From Burkholderiales bacterium (GTDB lineage: Bacteria > Pseudomonadota > Gammaproteobacteria > Burkholderiales > SG8-41), in the NCBI GenBank assembly GCA_030683105.1, contig JAUXMZ010000032.1, forward strand, positions 52,192-116,191: 64,000 nucleotides of DNA, written 5' to 3'. Under the pieces are notes generated by a model. That model was not told the origin of the DNA. It saw only the letters and a list, made by a program, of their open reading frames with translations, and made no database searches. This document shows positions 23,594 through 32,165 of this stretch, in pieces (position 1 is the first letter of the stretch; every line of letters starts with the position of its first letter). The translations under genes and the position numbers were made by a program.

Positions 23594-24070
23594 ATGGAGC
23601 AGGGCATGGAGGGGTCACGGTTTAGCAGCGGTGAGGTCGTGTCCGGCGCGGTGCTGGCCGGGCTCGGCACATTCATCATCATCGAGGCGCGGGGGTGGGT
23701 GTATGTCGATGCCGACGGGCCCGGTCCCGGTTTTTTCCCGACCTGGTACGGCATCGCCATGGTCGTGCTGTCGCTGCTGCTGATTGCGGGCAGCCTGCGC
23801 AAGGCGCGCGCGGCGGTTCAACCCGTCAAATGGCATGAAATCAGTCGCGCGCTGTTTACCTGGGCGGCGTTCGCGGGGTCTGTCGCGCTGCTCAAGGTCC
23901 TCGGCTTCATGCTCAGTTTCGGCCTGCTGACGTTGTTTGTTGTCGCGGTCATGTACCGGCGGCCGCTGTGGACGGCACTGGCGGTTGCGGTGGGCTGCAG
24001 CCTCGGTTTTTATGCGGTCTTTGCTCTGGCGCTCGACGTGGGCCTGCCGGTCGGCATTTTCGGGTTCTGA
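23594..24070 (+). CDS. tctB: tripartite tricarboxylate transporter small permease TctB
   Basis: 158-residue inner-membrane protein with four hydrophobic segments: VVSGAVLAGLGTFIIIEARG, FPTWYGIAMVVLSLLLIAGS, ALFTWAAFAGSVALLKVLGF and LWTALAVAVGCSLGFYAVFA. DADGPGPGFFPTWYG is the signature of the family (PGFFP). Forms the membrane part of a TTT transporter with TctA, whose gene begins 1 base after this stop. A second ATG at 23606, better placed for GGAG, is a possible start. Energised by the ion gradient rather than ATP. Confidence 0.9.
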   Translation: MEQGMEGSRFSSGEVVSGAVLAGLGTFIIIEARGWVYVDADGPGPGFFPTWYGIAMVVLSLLLIAGSLRKARAAVQPVKWHEISRALFTWAAFAGSVALLKVLGFMLSFGLLTLFVVAVMYRRPLWTALAVAVGCSLGFYAVFALALDVGLPVGIFGF

Positions 24071-24071
24071 C

Positions 24072-25583
24072 ATGGACATCCTGAGCGGCTTGTTGCAGGG
24101 ATTCGCGGTCGCGCTGGCGCCGCTCAATCTGTGGTGGTGTTTTGTCGGCGTGTTCCTCGGTACTGTGGTGGGCGTGCTGCCTGGGCTGGGACCGGCGGCC
24201 ACCATCGCCATGCTGCTGCCGCTGACCTTCCAGATGAATCCGACCACCGCCCTGATCATGCTGTGCGGCATTTACTATGGCGCCAAGTACGGTGGATCGA
24301 CCACCGCCATCCTGCTCAATGTGCCGGGCGAATCGGCTTCGGTGGTCACCTGCCTCGACGGCTACCAGATGGCGCGCAAGGGGCGCGGCGGCGCGGCACT
24401 CGGTATCGCCGCGATTGCCTCGTTCATCGCCGGTACCTTCGGCGTGGTGGCGCTGATGCTGGTTGCGCCGCCGCTCGCCAAGTTCGCGTTGTCCTTCAGT
24501 TCGCCCGAATACTTCGCACTGATGTGCCTGGGGCTCGCGATGGTGGTGCTGCTCGCCGGGCAATCGATGGTCAAGGCCCTGCTTGCGATGCTGGTCGGCC
24601 TGTGGATCGCCAGCATGGGAACCGATCTGTTTACCGCCAGGTCGCGCTTTACATTCGGCTATTCCGAAATGCTGGATGGCATAGACTTCGTGGTGGTGGC
24701 GATCGGGATATTCGCGCTGGGCGAAGTGCTGGGCAATATGGAAACGCGCGAAGGCGAAAAGATGCTGCCGGTGCCCAAGGGGTTGCGCAATCTGCTGCCG
24801 ACGCTGGCGGAACTCAAGGCATGCCGTTTCGCGTTTCTCAACGGTTCGGTCATCGGTTTTCTGATCGGCGTGCTGCCCGGGGCGGGCTCGACCATCGCCT
24901 CATTCATTTCCTATGGCATCGAAAAAGCGGTGTCGAAACACCCGGAGAAATTCGGCACCGGCGTGCCCGAAGGTGTGGCCGCGCCCGAAGGCGCGAACAA
25001 TTCGGAAACCGGCGGCGCGCTGGTGCCCCTGCTTACACTCGGCATCCCGGGTTCGGGCACCACGGCCATCCTGCTCGCGGCGCTGATCCTGTGGGGCCTC
25101 AAGCCCGGCCCGCTGATGATCCATGATAACCCCGACCTGTTCTGGGGCCTGGTCGCGAGCATGTACGTCGGCAACGTCATGCTGCTGGTGCTCAATCTGC
25201 CGCTGATCCCGCTGTTCGCGCAGATTCTGAAGCTGCCGGTCTACGTGCTGTATCCGGTGATATTCGGCATCTCCATCGTCGGTGTTTACAGCGTGTCGGG
25301 CAGCCTGTTCGATACCTGGATGCTCGCGGTGTTCGGCTTGCTCGGTTATCTGATGACCAAACTGGATTATCCGTCGGCGCCGTTGATACTGGGTTTTGTG
25401 CTGGGCGACAGCATGGAACGCGCGCTGCGCCAATCGCTGATGATGTCCCAGGGCGAGCTTTCGATACTGGTTTCCAGGCCGATATCGGCGATAATGCTGT
25501 CATTGGCGGCGTTGATTTTGCTGCTGCCGCTGTTTCGCAAAGCCAATGCGTGGCGCGTCAAGGCCATCGTGGAAAATGGCTGA
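24072..25583 (+). CDS. tctA: tripartite tricarboxylate transporter large permease TctA
   Basis: 503-residue permease with about 12 membrane helices. The family marks are GTVVGVLPGLGPAATIAMLL (about 29-48), GGSTTAILLNVPGESASVVT and the repeat-related VLPGAGSTIASFIS and TLGIPGSGTTAILLAALILW in the second half. ATG at 24072 directly follows the tctB stop; the longer frame overlaps tctB. The partner receptor TctC is encoded at 25804, separated by repeat E10. The transported carboxylate is unknown; the neighbouring PrpD paralogue and acyl-CoA ligase suggest an organic acid that is later activated. Confidence 0.94.
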   Translation: MDILSGLLQGFAVALAPLNLWWCFVGVFLGTVVGVLPGLGPAATIAMLLPLTFQMNPTTALIMLCGIYYGAKYGGSTTAILLNVPGESASVVTCLDGYQMARKGRGGAALGIAAIASFIAGTFGVVALMLVAPPLAKFALSFSSPEYFALMCLGLAMVVLLAGQSMVKALLAMLVGLWIASMGTDLFTARSRFTFGYSEMLDGIDFVVVAIGIFALGEVLGNMETREGEKMLPVPKGLRNLLPTLAELKACRFAFLNGSVIGFLIGVLPGAGSTIASFISYGIEKAVSKHPEKFGTGVPEGVAAPEGANNSETGGALVPLLTLGIPGSGTTAILLAALILWGLKPGPLMIHDNPDLFWGLVASMYVGNVMLLVLNLPLIPLFAQILKLPVYVLYPVIFGISIVGVYSVSGSLFDTWMLAVFGLLGYLMTKLDYPSAPLILGFVLGDSMERALRQSLMMSQGELSILVSRPISAIMLSLAALILLLPLFRKANAWRVKAIVENG

Positions 25584-25605
25584 GCGCAGATTAAAAATTT
25601 ATTGA

Positions 25606-25763
25606 AACCGCCGATGAACGCCGATACACGCCGATATCACCCTTGGTAAGATTACCGAAGAAATGTATTTTTCATAAAACAAATGGTTATTGTAATTTCA
25701 AGACATGCGGTTTTTTAGGTTCTAATCATTGTCGGCGTTCATCGGCGTTCATCGGCGGTTAAT
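25606..25763. repeat. E10: inverted-repeat element, CGCCGATGA class
   Basis: Left arm 25606-25640 (ACCGCCGATG, AACGCCGATA, CACGCCGAT) and right arm 25730-25763 ending ATCGGCGGTTAATG. It lies inside the tctBA-tctC transporter cluster. Confidence 0.9.
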
Positions 25764-25803
25764 GTTTTTTTAAGTTAGTGAATACAAGACAGGAGGAACT
25801 CAG

Positions 25804-26778
25804 ATGAAGAAATATATTTCGTTCGTATTGCTCGCGGCTGCGGCCGCGCTCGCCGCCGCGCCCGCCGCGGCGCAGTTCAAGCCGACCAAGCCCATCGAGA
25901 TCATCGTGCACACCGGTCCGGGCGGCGGCGCCGACGTGCTCGCGCGCTTCATTTCCTCGCTGGTGGACAAGGAGAAGCTCGCGCCGGTGCGGATGCAGGT
26001 GACCAACAAACCCGGCGGCGGCGGCCTGACCGCGATGAACTTCGTCGTCGAGAAAAAAGGCGATGCGCACGCCATCGCGATTTTCACCGGCAACTGGATG
26101 ACCAATCCGCTGACCCAGGCCGAAGCCAAGGTCACGGTGAAAGACATGACGCCGGTGGTGCGCCTGGTGCTCGAGCCGGCGGTGATCGCGGTCAAGTCCG
26201 ATGCGCCGTTCAAAACCATGAAGGATTTCGTCGATGCCGCGATCAAGAATCCCGGGCAGATGAAACAGTCGGGCGGCTCCATTACCAGCCGTGACAACGT
26301 GGTGCGGCAGCTGATCATGAAGAATACCGGCGCCAACTGGGTGTTCATTTCGTTTCCGGGCGGCGGCGAGCGCATCGCGGCGCTCCTGGGCGGCCACGTC
26401 AACATGATGGTGATCGAGCCGCAGGAGGCGGGTGAGCACATCCGCGCCGGAAATATGCGCGTGCTGGCGCAGGTGGCGGAAAAGCGGCTGGCGGGCTTCC
26501 CCAACGTGCCGACGCTCAAGGAAGCCGGCTTCGATGTGCCCAACGTGCCGCAGGTGCGCGGCGTGCTTGCGCCGCCGGGAATGCCGGCCGACGCGGTCGC
26601 GTACTACGAAGACCTGTTCGCGAAGATTACACAGACCGCGTCCTGGAAAAAATATCTCGAGGACAACCAGTTCGAGGACGGCTTCCTGAAAAGCGCAGAG
26701 CTTGCAAAATTCATGGACGAATTCACCGAGCGCATGCGCGGCATCCTCAAGGAAGCGGGCGCGAAAGTCGTGCGCTGA
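25804..26778 (+). CDS. tctC: TctC/Bug receptor of the adjacent TctAB transporter
   Basis: 324-residue periplasmic receptor. Signal peptide KKYISFVLLAAAAALAAAPA ending AAAQ. The mature start FKPTKPIEIIVHTGPGGGAD is the ligand loop; VFISFPGGGERIAALLGGHV is the second-domain loop. GAGGAACTCAG precedes the ATG. It follows tctBA in the same direction with only E10 between, so the three genes form one TTT uptake system. Compared with the two orphan receptors in this window the ligand loop differs (HTGPGGGADV against PFPPGGSNDI), so a different substrate is likely. Confidence 0.92.
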   Translation: MKKYISFVLLAAAAALAAAPAAAQFKPTKPIEIIVHTGPGGGADVLARFISSLVDKEKLAPVRMQVTNKPGGGGLTAMNFVVEKKGDAHAIAIFTGNWMTNPLTQAEAKVTVKDMTPVVRLVLEPAVIAVKSDAPFKTMKDFVDAAIKNPGQMKQSGGSITSRDNVVRQLIMKNTGANWVFISFPGGGERIAALLGGHVNMMVIEPQEAGEHIRAGNMRVLAQVAEKRLAGFPNVPTLKEAGFDVPNVPQVRGVLAPPGMPADAVAYYEDLFAKITQTASWKKYLEDNQFEDGFLKSAELAKFMDEFTERMRGILKEAGAKVVR

Positions 26779-26786
26779 TAACTGCA

Positions 26787-26838
26787 GTGAAGGGTGAAGG
26801 GTGAAGGGTGAAGGGTGAGGGGTGAAGGGTGAAGGGTG
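26787..26838 (+). repeat. heptamer tandem repeat (GTGAAGG)
   Basis: About seven GTGAAGG units, one GTGAGGG. The last units contain the GTG used as start of the next gene, and preceding units supply a GAAGG ribosome site. Confidence 0.8.
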
Positions 26839-28205
26839 CGCCATCAATCTTGAAGTCCGTTGCGGAGACCGTAGCCGAGCAGTGTCTCGCACTGACGCCA
26901 GAAAATATCCCGGCATCGGTGCGAACTCGTACCGAAGAACTGCTGATCGACGTGGTGGGCTTGTGCGTCGCCGCCCGCAACACGGATTACATGAAGTCGC
27001 TGATCGCCAGCGCTGATGCCGGAGGGCCGTGCACCGCGCTGGGCCATGCGGCGAGCTTCGATGCGGCGACCGCGGCCATGATCAACGGCACCGCGGCTCA
27101 TGGCGAGGACTTCGACGACACCTTCGAAGGCGGCCCGGTGCACTCGAGCGCGGTGATCATGCCGGCGGTGCTCGCTGCCAGTGAGCGTTTCGGTTGCGAC
27201 GGCCGTGCTGCGCTCGTCGGCATGGCGGCGGGCATAGAGACGTTGTGCCGGCTGTCGATGGTGATACCCAAGGCGATACATAAATCCGGTTTTCATCCGA
27301 CCGGCATACTCGGTGCGCTTGCGGCCACACTCGCGGTGTCGGTCACCCTCGGGCTTAATCGCAGGCAGACCGTCGATGCGCTGGGTATCGCCGGCAGCAT
27401 GGCGAGCGGCATCATCGAATATCTGGCGGAAGGCGCGTGGACCAAGCGCCTGCACGCTGGCTGGGCGGCGCAGGTCGGGGTGCGCGCCGCGCGCATGGGG
27501 CAGCAGGGTTTTCTCGGCCCGCGCACGGTGTTCGAGGGCACGCATGGCCTGTTCAACGGTTTCGCCCGCAGCACCCAGGGCAATTATGGTGTGCTGTCGG
27601 AGGATTTCGGCCGCAAGTGGGTCATGGACGGCATTACCTTCAAGCCCTATGCCACCGGCACCATGAACCAGCCGTACGTCGATTGCGCGCTGCGCCTTGC
27701 CGGGAAAGGATTCCGCGCCGAAGACGTGACCGAGGTGTTGTGCGAGACCGCGGAAGGCTATGTGCACCGGTTGTGGGAGCCGCTGGCATCCAAACATCGC
27801 CCGGCCAACGATTATGCGGCGAAATTCAGCGCGCCGTTCAATATCGCCGTGGCGTTCGTGACCGGCGGCGCCGGCCTGGCGGCGTTCACCGAACAAACGG
27901 TGCGCGACGAACGCATCCTCGCGCTGGCATCCAAAGTGCGCTATGTCGTCGACCCGGACAATCCTTACCCCAAGGCCTACACCGGCCACGTGCGCATGAC
28001 GCTCAAGGATGGCCGCGTGATCGAGGAGCGCCAGCCCTATATCCGCGGCGGCGTTCACGATCCGCTGACGCGCACCGAGATCGAGGACAAGTTCCGGCGC
28101 AACTGCGAATTCGGCGGCTGGGCGCCGGAGCGCATGGCCGCGTTCCTCAAGGCGGCGCCGACGTTCTTCGATGGCAAGATCGATCTTGCGCCGCTGCGCG
28201 GTTGA
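26829..28205 (+). CDS. MmgE/PrpD family protein (second paralogue)
   Basis: 458-residue MmgE/PrpD superfamily protein. Key segments are TRTEELLIDVVGLCVAARNT, INGTAAHGEDFDDTFEGGPV with the HGEDFDD active-site loop, and KPYATGTMNQPYVDCALRLA. It is only distantly similar to the paralogue at 13777. The probable start is the GTG at 26829, inside the heptamer array, where the repeat itself provides the ribosome site; the first seven residues are therefore repeat-derived. Directly after the TTT transporter, so it may act on the imported acid, for example as a dehydratase or isomerase. Confidence 0.85.
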   Translation: MKGAPSILKSVAETVAEQCLALTPENIPASVRTRTEELLIDVVGLCVAARNTDYMKSLIASADAGGPCTALGHAASFDAATAAMINGTAAHGEDFDDTFEGGPVHSSAVIMPAVLAASERFGCDGRAALVGMAAGIETLCRLSMVIPKAIHKSGFHPTGILGALAATLAVSVTLGLNRRQTVDALGIAGSMASGIIEYLAEGAWTKRLHAGWAAQVGVRAARMGQQGFLGPRTVFEGTHGLFNGFARSTQGNYGVLSEDFGRKWVMDGITFKPYATGTMNQPYVDCALRLAGKGFRAEDVTEVLCETAEGYVHRLWEPLASKHRPANDYAAKFSAPFNIAVAFVTGGAGLAAFTEQTVRDERILALASKVRYVVDPDNPYPKAYTGHVRMTLKDGRVIEERQPYIRGGVHDPLTRTEIEDKFRRNCEFGGWAPERMAAFLKAAPTFFDGKIDLAPLRG

Positions 28206-28209
28206 TTTA

Positions 28210-28392
28210 TTTAGCCGCCAAGGCCGCCAAGGCCGCCAAGCACGCCAAGAAAGATCGACTAATTCAGGTTATCAGGCGGATGGTTCCAAGTAAGCTGTAT
28301 GGATGCGCCAAAGGGTAAGTAAAACTTAAAATATTTGTTTTAATTATTCTATTTGTTTTTTCTTGGCGTGCTTGGCGGCCTTGGCGGCTAAT
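28210..28392. repeat. E11: inverted-repeat element, CCGCCAAGG class
   Basis: Left arm 28210-28252 (four units, the last ACGCCAAGA) and right arm 28360-28392. Unit variants are mirrored: the CACGCCAAG innermost on the left faces CTTGGCGTG innermost on the right. Confidence 0.9.
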
Positions 28393-28419
28393 CTTTGATT
28401 TTAAGAGACTCTAATCACC

Positions 28420-30030
28420 ATGCGCAGCACGATGATGCAGTTCCCCCTGACTCTCGCGCATATCCTCGACCGCGCGGGAAGACTGTTTGCGTCCACGGAA
28501 ATCGTCTCGCGCCTGCCGGACAAAAGCCTGCACCGTTATGCCTATGGCGATTTCCACCGCCGTGCGCTGGCGCTGGGTGGTGCACTGCAGGCGCTGGGCC
28601 TGAAGCGCGGCGAGCGCGTGGCGACGCTGATGTGGAATCACTACGCGCATTTCGAAGCCTATTTCGGGGTGCCCTGTGCCGGCGGCGTGCTGCACACGCT
28701 CAACCTGCGCCTGCACCCCGACGATATCGCCTATATCGTGAACCACGCTGAAGACCGCTTTCTGATCGTCGACGATGTGCTGCTGCCGCTCTACGACAAA
28801 ATTCGCGCGAACACGAATTTTGAAAAAGTAATCGTGGTTCCTCTTTCAGGATCCTCCGTTCCCGCGCATTACGGGGATTACGAAGCGCTGATCGCGCAAT
28901 CCGCACCGCTGAGCCCGCCCGCGATGGACGAGGAGGATCCTGCAGGCATGTGCTACACCTCGGGCACCACCGGCAAGCCGAAAGGCGTGGTGTATTCGCA
29001 TCGCTCCATCGTGCTGCATTCGTTTGCCACGGCGATGGTGGATTGTCTGGGCTTGGGCAATCGCGATTGCGTATGCCCGGTGGTGCCGATGTTCCATGTC
29101 AACGCCTGGGGTCTGCCGTTCACCGCGGTGATGATGGGCGCCAAGCTGGCGTTTCCCGGCCAGCATCTCGATGCCGTCAACCTGCTCGACCTGTATCAGT
29201 CGGAACAGGTGACGTTGACTGCCGGCGTGCCGACGATCTGGGCGGGCATCCTGCAGGCGCTTGAAAAGGAACCGGCGCGCTGGACACTCACGCCGGGCAT
29301 GCGCATGGTGGTGGGCGGGGCCGCTGCGCCGGAGGCGATGATACGCGCGTTCGACAAATTTGGCCTGGGTGTGGTGCACGGCTGGGGCATGACCGAGACG
29401 TCGCCGGTCGGCACGGTCAATTTCATTAAACGGGAGACGGCGGGACTGGCGTCCGACCGTCAGTATGAACTGCGCGCCAAGCAGGGCGTGCCGACGCCGT
29501 TTTTTGAAATCCGCGCCATGAGCGACAAAGGCGAGGCGCCGTGGGACGGCGCGACCATGGGCGAACTGCAGGTGCGCGGGCCGTGGGTCGCCGCGAGTTA
29601 TCACGGCCTGGAAGACGACACCGGGAAGTGGACCGAAGACGGCTGGTTTTGCACCGGCGATATCGTGACCATCGACGCTGCGGGCTATATCAAGATCACC
29701 GACCGCATCAAGGATCTGGTCAAGTCAGGCGGCGAATGGATCAGTTCGCTCGACTTGGAAAATGCACTGTCCGGCCATCCCAAGGTGCGGGAAGCGGCGG
29801 TGATCGGCGTGCCGCATTCCAAGTGGGACGAGCGGCCGCTGGCGGTGGTGGTGGTAAAGGAAGGGCAAACGGCAACGGCGGATGAATTGCGCGAATACCT
29901 TGCGCCGAAGTTCGCCGCGTTCTGGCTGCCTGACGGCTTCGAGTTCGTGGACGAACTTCCGCACACCGCGACGGGCAAGCTGCTGAAGGCGAAGCTGCGG
30001 GAACGGTTCAGAGGCAGGCCCTGGGACTAA
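28420..30030 (+). CDS. AMP-forming acyl-CoA synthetase (long-chain fatty-acid-CoA ligase type)
   Basis: 536-residue ANL-superfamily ligase making an acyl-CoA from acid, CoA and ATP. Motifs in order: P-loop YTSGTTGKPKGVVYSH (about 182-197), VVGGAAAPEAMI, GWGMTETSPVGTVNF, GWFCTGDIVTIDAAGYIKIT with its hinge Asp, DRIKDLVKSGGEWIS, and the catalytic Lys in PHTATGKLLKAKLRER near the C terminus. All are intact. This branch commonly uses medium or long fatty acids, though aromatic substrates occur. The first of three nearby ATGs is taken as start. Follows the transporter-PrpD cluster and could activate the imported acid. Confidence 0.92.
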   Translation: MRSTMMQFPLTLAHILDRAGRLFASTEIVSRLPDKSLHRYAYGDFHRRALALGGALQALGLKRGERVATLMWNHYAHFEAYFGVPCAGGVLHTLNLRLHPDDIAYIVNHAEDRFLIVDDVLLPLYDKIRANTNFEKVIVVPLSGSSVPAHYGDYEALIAQSAPLSPPAMDEEDPAGMCYTSGTTGKPKGVVYSHRSIVLHSFATAMVDCLGLGNRDCVCPVVPMFHVNAWGLPFTAVMMGAKLAFPGQHLDAVNLLDLYQSEQVTLTAGVPTIWAGILQALEKEPARWTLTPGMRMVVGGAAAPEAMIRAFDKFGLGVVHGWGMTETSPVGTVNFIKRETAGLASDRQYELRAKQGVPTPFFEIRAMSDKGEAPWDGATMGELQVRGPWVAASYHGLEDDTGKWTEDGWFCTGDIVTIDAAGYIKITDRIKDLVKSGGEWISSLDLENALSGHPKVREAAVIGVPHSKWDERPLAVVVVKEGQTATADELREYLAPKFAAFWLPDGFEFVDELPHTATGKLLKAKLRERFRGRPWD

Positions 30031-30057
30031 GGGAATGCCATTCTAAATCCAAAGATT

Positions 30058-30178
30058 TGGCCACAGAGAGCACAGAGATCACAGAGAAAAAACAAATAAT
30101 AATAGAAGATTCACATTCATTGGTTTTAACTAAAAAAGTTCCTGGTTTCCTCTGTGGGCTCTGTGATCTCTGTGGCTA
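30058..30178. repeat. E12: inverted-repeat element, CACAGAGG class
   Basis: Left arm 30058-30088 (GGCCACAGAG, AGCACAGAG, ATCACAGAG) and right arm 30145-30178 ending TCTCTGTGGC. Here the two-base linkers between units are not mirrored between arms. It lies between two convergent genes. Confidence 0.9.
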
Positions 30179-30223
30179 AAGCTTTTCGATGTTGCTCGTG
30201 TTCGCAATAAAGGCGCTGACTTA

Positions 30224-31018
30224 TCAGAACAGCGAACGGATGATGCCGCCATCGACGCGCTGCGCCGCACCGTTGATGGCTGCGGCCTGCTCCGAGCACA
30301 GGAACACCACTTGTGCCGCGATTTCCTCCGGTGCGGCCCAACGCTGCAGCAGGGAAGCGGCGCCGGGACCCTCGAAGTAGGCGGTGCGCATTTCGGCCAC
30401 GGTTTTTCCTTCTTGCGGCCCGATTTTTGCGAGAAAGGACTCCACGCCTTCCGACCAGGTGGGCGCGACCAGCACACTGTTGACCGTGACGCCGGTACCT
30501 TTGGTGGATTCGGCCAGTCCGCGCGCAATCGACACCTGGGCGGTCTTGCTCATCGCATAGTGCAGCATGGCGGGATTGGGTTTGACGCTCTGTTCGCTGG
30601 CGATGAATATGACGCGGCCCCGGTTGCGCTTCAACATGCCTGGAAACAGCGCGCGTGTTACTCGCACGCCGCTCATGACGTTGAGTTCGAACATGTCGGT
30701 CCAGTCCTGATCGGAGATCTCGACGAACGGCCTGACCTCGAAATAGCCGACGTTGTTGACCAGGATATCGACTTCACCGATCCGTGCCGCTTCGCTAATG
30801 AGTTTTTGCGCGCCCGCGGCGGTTGCCAGATCGGCGACGATACCGTGCGCCTCGCTGGTTTTCGACAATGCCTCCGCGGTGGCGTGCACTGTCGCTTCCC
30901 GGCGCCCGTTGACGATTACGCGCGCTCCTTCGGCCGCCAGCGCCTGCGCGATGGCCCGTCCTATGCCCTGGGTGGAGCCGGTCACCAGCGCCAGTTTGTT
31001 TCTGATGTTCAGGTCCAT
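30224..31018 (-). CDS. SDR-family NAD(P)-dependent oxidoreductase
   Basis: 264-residue classical short-chain dehydrogenase. Cofactor motif TGSTQGIGRAIAQAL (about 14-28) with R in VIVNGRREAT suggesting NADP preference; NNVGYFEVRPF is the NNAG-type strand; catalytic Ser in IFIASEQSV (about 141) and YAMSK (about 154-158) complete the active site. C terminus QRVDGGIIRSLF is standard. GGAG precedes the ATG. Relatives annotated as 3-oxoacyl-ACP reductase-like act on many alcohols and ketones. It faces the acyl-CoA ligase tail to tail across E12, so it is a separate unit. Confidence 0.9.
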   Translation of the reverse strand: MDLNIRNKLALVTGSTQGIGRAIAQALAAEGARVIVNGRREATVHATAEALSKTSEAHGIVADLATAAGAQKLISEAARIGEVDILVNNVGYFEVRPFVEISDQDWTDMFELNVMSGVRVTRALFPGMLKRNRGRVIFIASEQSVKPNPAMLHYAMSKTAQVSIARGLAESTKGTGVTVNSVLVAPTWSEGVESFLAKIGPQEGKTVAEMRTAYFEGPGAASLLQRWAAPEEIAAQVVFLCSEQAAAINGAAQRVDGGIIRSLF

Positions 31019-31088
31019 TACTTTTCTCCGGGAACGGTGTGGGGAGGAACGGCGAGCATTTTGAACGGGGTTATCGTATCATTGAGTC

Positions 31089-31290
31089 ATGGTGTGCATT
31101 TCAAAAAAACAAAGACCTATGTAACCGCCGATGCACGCCGATACACGCCGACAAAAATCTAAAAACTCCAGGCAATAATTGTGCAGAGAGAATCATAAAC
31201 AACTGTTTCTATTTATATTCACCATTCGTGGTAATAGTTATTTACCATTGCTTCGATCGGCATTAATCGGCGTGCATCGGCGGTTAATAT
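31089..31290. repeat. E13: inverted-repeat element, CGCCGATGA class
   Basis: Leader GCATTTCAAAAAAAC as in E8, left arm 31120-31152, right arm 31253-31290 ending ATCGGCGGTTAATAT. It occupies most of the 296-bp divergent gap before the DsbA-like gene and is the last E element before 62.3 kb. Confidence 0.9.
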
Positions 31291-31314
31291 TATCTCTTAG
31301 AAGGACAATGGATC

Positions 31315-31974
31315 ATGACCCTGAAAATCGACATCGTTTCCGACGTGGTTTGACCCTGGTGCTACATCGGCAAGCGCCGCCTCGAAGCAGCATTGAAGCT
31401 GTACCGCGAGCGCAACCCCGATGCAGAAGAGCCAACCGTGCGTTGGCTGCCGTTCCAGCTCAATCCCGATATTCCCGCGGGCGGAATCACGCGCAAGGAC
31501 TATGTCGAGCGCAAGTTCGGTCCCGGCGGCAAGAACAAGTATGAGCGCGTCGCCGCGGTCGGCAAAGGGGAGGGCATAGATTTTGCCTTCGACAAGATCG
31601 AGTTCCAGCCCAACACCGTGGATGTGCACCGGCTGATACATCACGCGACCCTCAACGGGCGCGAAGACGAGATCAATGAAGCGCTGTTCAAGGGCTTTTT
31701 CGTCGAGGGTAAAAATCTCAGCGATCAGAACACGCTGGTGGACATCGCCGTGAGCGTCGGCCTGGACCGCGCAGTGGTCGCGGCCTATCTTGCGGGCGAT
31801 GCCGGTCGCGACATCATCAGGGAAGCTGACCTCGAGGCGCGCAATGCCGGCGTTCAGGGCGTGCCGTTTTTCATTTTCAACCGCAAGGTCGGCGTGTCTG
31901 GAGCGCATGAAGCGGAGTCGCTACTGCAGGCGATGCAGCAGGCGCTGCAGGATGAACCTGACGAACCGGCCTGA
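31315..31974 (+). CDS. DsbA/FrnE-family oxidoreductase with in-frame TGA in the active site (putative selenoprotein)
   Basis: One frame of 219 residues runs from ATG 31315 (AAGGA upstream) to 31974 with a single TGA at codon 13. It begins MTLKIDIVSDVV, then TGA, then PWCYIGKRRLEAAL. DsbA-family FrnE/2-hydroxychromene-2-carboxylate isomerase-like proteins have IDxVSDVVCPWCYIGK here, so the TGA replaces the first Cys of the CPWC redox motif. The rest is intact: VRWLPFQLNPDIPAGGITRK, VDVHRLIHHATLNGREDEIN and the cis-Pro loop GVQGVPFFIFNRKVGVSGAH. No decay is seen elsewhere. The best explanation is selenocysteine (UPWC); a fresh nonsense mutation, or restart at TTG 31393 giving a protein without active site, are alternatives. 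Confidence 0.72.
31354..31379 (+). promoter_or_regulatory. possible SECIS hairpin after the TGA
   Basis: GGTGCT (31358-31363) can pair with AGCGCC (31373-31378) including one GU pair, around a nine-base loop; alternatively CGGC (31368-31371) pairs with GCCG (31376-31379) around AAGC, 18 bases after TGA. Neither is strong, and no consensus can be proved by eye. Confidence 0.22.
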
Positions 31975-32165
31975 TGTGCCGATGGTCATCCGGGTGCGCG
32001 CCCCGGACTCCGCGCTATCTGCCGCACATCCTGCCGCGCAAGTTAAGTCACAATTAGTTGTTATAAAACAACTGCTTATACTTATGCTACGCCGCCGCAA
32101 CAATTTATTACAGTACATGCAGGCATATTGCCTGCAAAGCGGCCAGGTGCGCCGGTTAGAATTTT

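Noticed and set aside
31393..31974. Annotating the DsbA-like gene from TTG 31393
   Set aside because: That start lacks a ribosome site and removes the CPWC motif; the in-frame upstream start at 31315 has AAGGA and family-matching residues.
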